64,000 nt of DNA, taken from NCBI RefSeq assembly GCF_001552215.1, contig NZ_BCQT01000017.1, forward strand, positions 310,001 through 374,000, in the 5' to 3' direction. The DNA comes from Actinomadura macra NBRC 14102. Lineage in GTDB: Bacteria > Actinomycetota > Actinomycetes > Streptosporangiales > Streptosporangiaceae. A program made the translations under genes and the position numbers. Positions 58,830 through 64,000 of the stretch are shown here, one piece after another. The number at the start of each line of letters is the position of its first letter. Within the stretch, counting starts at the first letter, position 1. The notes under the pieces are model-generated. The model did not search any database. It saw only the letters and a program-made list of their open reading frames with translations, and had not been told where the DNA came from.

Positions 58830-59612
58830 GTGAGCGATGTAGACGTACGCGAGGTGCCCCAGTCCACCGACACCGCCGAGGCGCGGCCGCCGGGTTTCGA
58901 CATCGACGAGCTGGTGGTCGTCCACGTGGGCTTCGGGGCCGCCGCCGTCCCTTACCTGGACGGCTGGGGCCTGCAGAAGCGCACGCACGCCCTCCGGGTC
59001 GCCGGAGAGATCCCCGACACCGTCCTGCTGTTGGAGCACGAGCCGGTGTACACGGCGGGAAAGCGCACCGCGGCGCTCGACCGCCCCCTCGGCGACCCCG
59101 GCGCCCCCGTCGTGGACGTGGACCGTGGCGGCAAGATCACCTGGCATGGCCCGGGGCAGCTGACCGGCTACCCGATCCTGCGGCTGCCCGACCCCGTCGA
59201 CGTGGTCGCCTACGTGCGGCTGCTGGAGCGGATGCTGATGGACGTCTGCGCCGAGTTCGGTCTGGAGACCACCTTCGTCGAGGGACGCAGCGGACTGTGG
59301 GTGCCCGGCACCCCGGACCGCAAGATCGGTTCCATCGGCATCCGGGTGTCACAGGGCGTGACCATGCACGGCTTCCAGCTGAACTGCGACAACGACATGG
59401 GCTGGTTCGACAAGATCATTCCCTGCGGGATCCGGGACGCGGGCTCCACGAACCTCAGCCGCGAGGTCGGCCGCGAGGTCACGGTCGCCGAGGTCACCCC
59501 GCTGGCCGAACGCCACCTGGCCCGGGTGCTCGGCGCCGCGGGCACACTCCACCGGAGTGTCGGGTCGATCCCGGCTGTGTCTCCTTCACCCCCGGCCCAA
59601 GGGCTCGCCTAG
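58830..59612 (+). CDS. lipB: Lipoyl(octanoyl) transferase
   Basis: A 260-residue enzyme that moves octanoyl groups from acyl carrier protein to E2 and H proteins. Catalytic Cys199 (IIPCGI) and Lys165 (DRKIGSIGIR) are present, with RGGKITWHGPGQLTGYPIL. The first 25 and last 20 residues are extra tails. GTG start; TAAGCT (58817-58822) ends 7 nt before it (leaderless). It stands near sucB, the protein it modifies, and near lipA. Confidence 0.96.
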   Translation: MSDVDVREVPQSTDTAEARPPGFDIDELVVVHVGFGAAAVPYLDGWGLQKRTHALRVAGEIPDTVLLLEHEPVYTAGKRTAALDRPLGDPGAPVVDVDRGGKITWHGPGQLTGYPILRLPDPVDVVAYVRLLERMLMDVCAEFGLETTFVEGRSGLWVPGTPDRKIGSIGIRVSQGVTMHGFQLNCDNDMGWFDKIIPCGIRDAGSTNLSREVGREVTVAEVTPLAERHLARVLGAAGTLHRSVGSIPAVSPSPPAQGLA

Positions 59613-59664
59613 CGGCTCGCCCTTGACCCTGCTCGGGCGAACGCGACATCGCTTCGCGATCTTC

Positions 59665-59700
59665 CCCGGTGAGGCTCGCCTTCGGCTTCACCTCACCGGG
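59665..59700. terminator. Hairpin between lipB and the DUF1877 gene
   Basis: A 10-bp stem (CCCGGTGAGG/CCTCACCGGG) with a 16-nt loop, directly after the DUF1877 stop on the minus strand. It serves the convergent pair. Confidence 0.65.
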
Positions 59701-60210
59701 TCAGGATGTGGGTGCCATCACCTTGTAGACGGCCTGGCCGCCGGTCGCCGCCGCCACGAAGAAGGCGGTCAGGTTCTCGTAGGCGGGCTTGAGGACGCGG
59801 TCGCGGGCCGCGGCGTCGAGGGCGCGTGCGTCCTGGACTCCCGCCTCGGCCATCGCCGCCGGGTCGTACCGTTCGGCGACCTTGCCGAACGGCGTCGCGG
59901 CCAGATGGTCCGCGGCGGGCTTCACACGGTCGGGCGCCAGGAAGATCACGTCCATGCCGAGTTCGTCCGCGCCGTCCTCGGTGAGGAGCCGCCCGCCGCA
60001 CACCGCGTCCGCCTCGGGCTGGCGGCCCTCCCAGGCGTCACCTGTGACGATGTAGTGCATCGCCTGCCAGGCGGCACCGAGATCGAACAGCTCCGATGCG
60101 CTCCGCCGGCGCCAGTCGGCGGTGCCGAAGATGTGGCGGGCGATCCGGCCGGGATCCGGCTCTCCCTCCAGCACCGGCGGCACCCTGAGGTACGACATTG
60201 CCAGACCCAC
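59701..60210 (-). CDS. DUF1877 (YfbM-like) family protein
   Basis: A 169-residue cytoplasmic protein. The N-terminus (MSYLRVPPVLEG) and the central LGAAWQAMHYIVTGD segment are typical of DUF1877. AGGAGG with 6 nt spacing supports the GTG at 60210; an ATG four codons later is the alternative. Function unknown; YfbM-type proteins are often near toxin-immunity loci but here the gene is isolated between lipB and lipA on the other strand, which suggests a local insertion. Confidence 0.82.
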   Translation of the reverse strand: MGLAMSYLRVPPVLEGEPDPGRIARHIFGTADWRRRSASELFDLGAAWQAMHYIVTGDAWEGRQPEADAVCGGRLLTEDGADELGMDVIFLAPDRVKPAADHLAATPFGKVAERYDPAAMAEAGVQDARALDAAARDRVLKPAYENLTAFFVAAATGGQAVYKVMAPTS

Positions 60211-60427
60211 TGCGGTCCTCCTGCTAACGCTGTTGCGTGACGACAGGGAGTCACCCTAGAGAGATCCACTGCCGGCGACGACAGAAACACGCGAACCGGC
60301 AAGGCGAAACCGGGTCTTGTCACGCATTCGAGATCACCCCGATACATCTTCGAATCCGGATCGACGTCGGGGTGCCCGCCGGGGGCCGCACGTGCCGCCA
60401 CCATCGGTCGGGACGTACCCTGAACGA

Positions 60428-61357
60428 GTGACGACGGTGACACCTGAGGGGCGCAAGCTTCTGCGCATCGAGGCCCGCAACAGCCAGACCCCGATCGAGC
60501 GCAAGCCCGAATGGATCAAGACGCGGCTGAAGATGGGCCCGCAGTACAAGGAGCTCACCAACCTGGTGAAGTCCGAGGGCCTGCACACGGTGTGCCAGGA
60601 GGCCGGCTGTCCCAACATCTTCGAATGCTGGGAGGACCGCGAGGCCACCTTCCTCATCGGCGGCGACCAGTGCACCCGGCGGTGCGACTTCTGCCAGATC
60701 GACACCGGCAAACCCGCCGAACTCGACCGGGACGAGCCCCGCCGTGTCGCCGAGTCCGTGTCGACGATGGGGCTGCGGTACGCGACCGTCACCGGTGTCG
60801 CCCGCGACGACCTGGAGGACGGCGGCGCCTGGCTGTACGCCGAGACCGTCCGGCAGATCCACGCGGCCATCCCCGGCTGCGGCGTCGAGCTGCTGATCCC
60901 CGACTTCAACGCCGTCCCGGAGCAGCTCGCCGAGGTCTTCTCCGCCCGTCCCGAGGTGCTGGCGCACAATGTGGAGACCGTCCCGCGGATCTTCAAGCGC
61001 ATCCGCCCCGGGTTCCGCTACGAGCGCTCGCTGGACGTCATCACCAGGGCCCGCGAGGACGGGCTGGTCACCAAGTCCAACCTGATCCTCGGCATGGGCG
61101 AGACGCGCGAGGAGGTCTCCGCCGCGCTGCGCGACCTGCACGAGGCCGGCTGCGAGCTGATCACGATCACCCAGTACCTGCGGCCGAGCGCCCGCCACCA
61201 CCCGGTCGAGCGGTGGGTGAAGCCGGAGGAGTTCGTCGAGCTGTCCGCCGAGGCCGAGGAGATCGGGTTCGCCGGCGTCATGTCGGGGCCACTCGTCCGG
61301 TCGAGCTACCGCGCCGGCCGCCTCTACAAGCAGGCGATCGAGGCGCGCGGCGCCTGA
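60428..61357 (+). CDS. lipA: Lipoyl synthase
   Basis: A 309-residue radical SAM enzyme that inserts two sulfurs into octanoyl groups. Auxiliary cluster Cys56, 61, 67 (CQEAGCPNIFEC) and radical SAM cluster Cys82, 86, 89 (CTRRCDFC). The C-terminal SSYRAG motif (RSSYRAG) supplies the Ser ligand of the auxiliary cluster. GTG start; TACCCT (60416-60421) ends 6 nt before it (leaderless). Confidence 0.97.
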   Translation: MTTVTPEGRKLLRIEARNSQTPIERKPEWIKTRLKMGPQYKELTNLVKSEGLHTVCQEAGCPNIFECWEDREATFLIGGDQCTRRCDFCQIDTGKPAELDRDEPRRVAESVSTMGLRYATVTGVARDDLEDGGAWLYAETVRQIHAAIPGCGVELLIPDFNAVPEQLAEVFSARPEVLAHNVETVPRIFKRIRPGFRYERSLDVITRAREDGLVTKSNLILGMGETREEVSAALRDLHEAGCELITITQYLRPSARHHPVERWVKPEEFVELSAEAEEIGFAGVMSGPLVRSSYRAGRLYKQAIEARGA

Positions 61358-61473
61358 CCGCCGCCGCGGCTCGTTCCGGGGCCCGGCCACGCGCTCGCGC
61401 TCAAGGTTCGTCCCCTTGCCTGCGGGGCCGGGGTGGTCGGAACGGGGCCTTCGGCATGACTATCCTTGATTAC

Positions 61474-62169
61474 ATGACGAAACAGCCCACGGACGGGGCC
61501 CAGGAGCGTCCGGGCCGCCTCAAGCAGATCCGCATGGTCGCCCAGGTCCTCCGCCAGGCGGACCCGAAGGCCCTCCCGATCGTCTTCGCCTCGGCGATCG
61601 GCACGCTGGTCGTCGTCGTCCTGATCGGGCTGTTCATCGGTCAACTCTGGTTCTTCATCCCGCTCGGGGTCCTCGCCGCGTTCGCCGTCGGCATGATCGT
61701 TTTCGGGCAGCTGGCGCAGCGGGCGCAGTACAAGGTGATCTCAGGGCAGCCGGGCGCGGCCGCCGCGATCCTGAAGAACATGCGCGGCGGCTGGACGGTC
61801 ACCGAGGCGGTCAGCGGGAACCGGAACCTCGACATGGTGCACCGGGCGGTCGGCCGCGCCGGCGTGGTGCTGGTGTCGGAGGGGCCGCGCAACCGCGTCG
61901 GGCAGCTCCTCGGCGCGGAGAAGAAGCGCATCTCCCGCGCCGCCCAGCAGGTCCCGATCTACGACGTGCAGGTCGGTGAGGACGAGGGCCAGGTCCCGGT
62001 CGACAAGCTGCAGCGGCACCTGATGAAGCTTCCGCGCAACCTCACCAAGGGCCAGGTGTCGGAGCTGAACGACCGTCTGCAGGCCCTGCCGCGCTCCATG
62101 CAGATGCCGAAGGGGCCGATGCCGAAGGGCGCGAAGATGCCCAAGGGCCCCAAGCCGAAGATGCGCTGA
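61474..62169 (+). CDS. DUF4191 family membrane protein
   Basis: A 231-residue protein with two helices (about 38-58 and 64-82) and a basic cytoplasmic C-terminus ending in a Lys/Pro/Met-rich tail (MPKGAKMPKGPKPKMR). TATCCT (61461-61466) ends 7 nt before the ATG (leaderless); longer upstream starts would run through lipA. Corresponds to Rv2219. Function unknown. Confidence 0.9.
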   Translation: MTKQPTDGAQERPGRLKQIRMVAQVLRQADPKALPIVFASAIGTLVVVVLIGLFIGQLWFFIPLGVLAAFAVGMIVFGQLAQRAQYKVISGQPGAAAAILKNMRGGWTVTEAVSGNRNLDMVHRAVGRAGVVLVSEGPRNRVGQLLGAEKKRISRAAQQVPIYDVQVGEDEGQVPVDKLQRHLMKLPRNLTKGQVSELNDRLQALPRSMQMPKGPMPKGAKMPKGPKPKMR

Positions 62170-62190
62170 GGGAACTCCCGCGCCCGTCCC

Positions 62191-62667
62191 TCAGAGGCTC
62201 ACGACCACCGTGTTGGCCGCCCGGTCGTGCAGGCCACGGTAGTCCCGGTCCCACAGCAGCGCGGGGACGACGAGCAGAAGCAGCACCGCCCGGGCCAGTG
62301 ACCAGCCCAGCCCCACCGGACGCCCGTCCAGCCGGACGACCCGCATCCCGCACAGCCGCTTGCCGAGCGTCGTGCCCACGGCTCCGGTCAGCAGCCAGGC
62401 CTGCACACCGAAGATGATCAGCGTCCACATGCTGCGCTGGGACGGCGACCAGTCCAGCGTCCGCGCCAGCAGGCTCGCGACGAGCATCGACAGCCCCCAG
62501 TCGACGAAAAGCGCGACCAGCCTGCGACCGTAACCCGCGACGGCTCCGCTCCCGCTTCCGGGAAGGCCGAGCCGTTCCCCAGGCTGCCCGAGGTCAGCCC
62601 CCGCCGCGCGCGCGCCGCTGAGCCAGGTCTGCGTCCACCGCGCGTCTCGCTCCTTGCCACTGGTCAT
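62191..62667 (-). CDS. RDD family membrane protein
   Basis: A 158-residue protein. The RDD domain begins at GYGRRLVALFVDWGLS (about 46), with helices at about 50-70 and 80-98, then GKRLCGMRVVRLDG and a final helix. TAGCTT (minus strand, 62679-62674) ends 6 nt before the ATG (leaderless). Corresponds to Rv2219A. Probably a transport-related membrane protein, function unproven. Confidence 0.88.
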   Translation of the reverse strand: MTSGKERDARWTQTWLSGARAAGADLGQPGERLGLPGSGSGAVAGYGRRLVALFVDWGLSMLVASLLARTLDWSPSQRSMWTLIIFGVQAWLLTGAVGTTLGKRLCGMRVVRLDGRPVGLGWSLARAVLLLLVVPALLWDRDYRGLHDRAANTVVVSL

Positions 62668-62768
62668 GTCCCTAAGCTATCCGGTGCTCTTGGGGGGTTC
62701 TGACTCACCCATCCCTGGGCAAGGACAGGGACGTGTGAGACGCGCATCCCAGCGCCGCCTGTGACGCG

Positions 62769-62806
62769 TAACACAGCCGAAACATATGGGACATAGCCGG
62801 GAAACG
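62769..62806 (+). promoter_or_regulatory. GlnR box upstream of glnA
   Basis: Four half-sites in the a1-b1-a2-b2 layout with 6-nt spacers: GTAAC (62769-62773), GAAAC (62780-62784), GACAT (62791-62795), GAAAC (62802-62806). This fits the actinomycete GlnR consensus gTnAc-n6-GaAAc repeated (from memory). It ends 48 nt before the glnA start, so nitrogen-responsive control by GlnR is expected. Confidence 0.85.
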
Positions 62807-62854
62807 GCCTGTCCGTAGCCTGCGGAAACCCCACGAGCGCCCCAAGGAGGCTGG

Positions 62855-64000
62855 ATGTTCAGCAGCGCCGAAGAGGTCCTGAGCTTCATCAGGAACGAAG
62901 GAGTCCGATTCGTCGACTGCCGGTTCGTGGACCTGCCGGGCAAAATGCAACATTTCACGTTCCCCGTGGAGAGCTTCGGCGAGAGCGTCTTCACCGAGGG
63001 ACTGATGTTCGACGGCTCGTCGGTCCGCGGATTCCAGGAGATCCACGAGTCCGACATGCTCCTGCTCCCCGACCCGTCCACCGCGGTCGTCGACCCGTTC
63101 CGCCAGCACAAGACCCTGATCCTGAACTTCTTCGTCCACGACCCGCTGACAGGCGAGCCCTACAGCCGCGACCCGCGCAACGTCGCCAAGAAGGCGCAGG
63201 ACTACCTGCGCGGCACCGGCATCGCCGACACGTGCTATTTCGGTCCCGAAGCCGAGTTCTACATCTTCGATGACGTCCGTTTCGAGACCAAGCAGAACGC
63301 CGGCTACTACTACCTCGATTCCGTCGAGGGCGCCTGGAACACCGGCCGTGAGGAGCCCGGCGGCAACCTCGGCGCCAAGCCCCCCTACAAGGGCGGCTAT
63401 TTCCCGGTGCCGCCGATGGACCACTACACCGACCTGCGCTCGGAGATGGTCTCCCAGCTCCTCACCTCGGGTATCCACGTCGAGATGCAGCACCACGAGG
63501 TCGGCACCGCCGGCCAGGCGGAGATCGACTTCCGCTTCGACACCCTGCTGAAGACGGCCGACCAGCTCATGCTCTACAAGTACATCGTCAAGAACGTCGC
63601 GCGCGACGCGGGCAAGACCGTCACGTTCATGCCGAAGCCCATCTTCGGCGACAACGGTTCCGGCATGCACTGCCACCAGTCCCTCTGGAAGGACGGCTCG
63701 CCCCTCTTCTACGACGAGGTCGGCTACGCGGGCCTGTCCGACAGCGCGCGCTACTACATCGGCGGGCTGCTCAGGCACGCCCCGTCCCTGTTGGCCTTCA
63801 CCAACCCGACGGTCAACAGCTACCACCGCCTCGTCCCCGGCTACGAGGCCCCGGTCAACCTGGTCTACTCCCAGCGCAACCGCTCGGCGTGCATCCGCGT
63901 CCCGATCACCGGTTCGAACCCCAAGGCCAAGCGCATCGAGTTCCGCGTTCCGGACCCGTCCTGCAACCCCTACCTGGCCTTCTCGGCCATGCTCATGGCC
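62855..64000 (+). CDS. glnA: Glutamine synthetase type I (C-terminus off the window)
   Basis: The first 382 residues of an expected ~474 are visible. Role: ATP-dependent assimilation of ammonia into glutamate. Motifs: MFDGSSVRGF (active-site loop), FGPEAEFYIFD (metal Glu), HEVGTAGQAEIDF, NGSGMHCHQS (ATP/metal) and NRSACIRVP. The adenylylation Tyr region lies beyond the edge. AAGGAGG with a 4-nt gap precedes the ATG. The GlnR box and the position after lipA-DUF4191-RDD identify it as glnA1. Confidence 0.97.
   Translation, partial: MFSSAEEVLSFIRNEGVRFVDCRFVDLPGKMQHFTFPVESFGESVFTEGLMFDGSSVRGFQEIHESDMLLLPDPSTAVVDPFRQHKTLILNFFVHDPLTGEPYSRDPRNVAKKAQDYLRGTGIADTCYFGPEAEFYIFDDVRFETKQNAGYYYLDSVEGAWNTGREEPGGNLGAKPPYKGGYFPVPPMDHYTDLRSEMVSQLLTSGIHVEMQHHEVGTAGQAEIDFRFDTLLKTADQLMLYKYIVKNVARDAGKTVTFMPKPIFGDNGSGMHCHQSLWKDGSPLFYDEVGYAGLSDSARYYIGGLLRHAPSLLAFTNPTVNSYHRLVPGYEAPVNLVYSQRNRSACIRVPITGSNPKAKRIEFRVPDPSCNPYLAFSAMLMA

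Noticed and set aside
1..64000. tRNA or rRNA genes, insertion sequences, prophage or integrase genes
   Set aside because: No cloverleaf-like sequence, rRNA segment, transposase motif or terminal inverted repeat was recognised by reading; a dedicated scan could still find a short tRNA.

Overview
The window is a 64 kb piece of a high-GC actinomycete chromosome. Gene content and order match the pimB to glnA1 segment of Mycobacterium tuberculosis (about Rv2188c to Rv2220, recalled from memory): pimB, qcrCAB, ctaE, trpD, a DnaQ/UvrC-like nuclease, an NlpC/P60 hydrolase, ctaF and ctaC, adoK, the HesB protein, cobS, a leucyl aminopeptidase, dlaT/sucB, the Rv2216-type epimerase, lipB, lipA, Rv2219, an RDD protein and glnA1. 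The PspA-PspAA-HtpX-PspAB set, the c-di-AMP riboswitches and the polyamine/GntR/Cache block suggest a spore-forming relative such as Streptosporangiales (Actinomadura-like) rather than a mycobacterium. That placement is inference only.

Layout. 1-5.9 kb: a degenerate LasA-like M23 protein running off the left edge, a penicillin-binding protein, a protein of unknown function and the mannosyltransferase PimB. 5.9-10.3 kb: the qcrB-qcrA-qcrC-ctaE respiratory operon (minus strand; ctaE transcribed first). 10.3-11.9 kb: a degenerate receiver protein and trpD. 11.9-17.5 kb: an inserted polyamine-type ABC operon (potABCD) diverging from a GntR regulator and a Cache-domain protein. 17.4-21.9 kb: an orphan Lrp ligand domain, a rhomboid protease, a DEDDh/GIY-YIG nuclease and an NYN-domain protein. 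22-27 kb: cell-wall genes, with an NlpC/P60 endopeptidase, two c-di-AMP riboswitches that each precede a truncated reading frame, and two membrane-associated zinc proteases. 27.2-31.5 kb: an L,D-transpeptidase and ctaC-ctaD-ctaF. 31.6-36.1 kb: sulfur and Fe-S genes (cysteine desulfurase, TusA, HesB/IscA-type protein, nadA) with an adenosine-kinase-like gene. 36.1-40.5 kb: a phage-shock operon with a duplicated htpX-pspAB module. 40.6-45.2 kb: DUF3043, an aldo/keto reductase, a DsbA-like thioredoxin, cobU and cobS. 45.2-52.1 kb: an unusual accessory operon (below). 52.4-64 kb: pepA, lpd, sucB, lipB, lipA and glnA with companions.

The best candidate for an undescribed system is the minus-strand operon at 45.2-52.1 kb: a GntR/UTRA regulator; a small AprB-like di-[4Fe-4S] ferredoxin; a substrate-binding lipoprotein of the sulfonate/nitrate type that carries a NosL-like domain at its C-terminus; its permease; its ATPase, whose N-terminus is made of in-frame 54-bp tandem repeats; and an AprA-like flavoprotein fused to about nine HEAT repeats. 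The last four genes overlap by 1-4 nt, so they are probably translated together. The likely job is import of a small, perhaps sulfur-containing anion followed by flavin/Fe-S redox chemistry. The substrate cannot be read from the sequence.

General features. Many starts look leaderless: a TANNNT -10 element lies 6-8 nt before the start codon (pimB, the receiver gene, the 24.4 kb protease, the cysteine desulfurase, DUF3043, the GntR at 52.1 kb, pepA, the epimerase, lipB, lipA, DUF4191, RDD). Most operons use 4-nt ATGA or GTGA overlaps. No tRNA, rRNA, CRISPR array, transposase or prophage gene was recognised.
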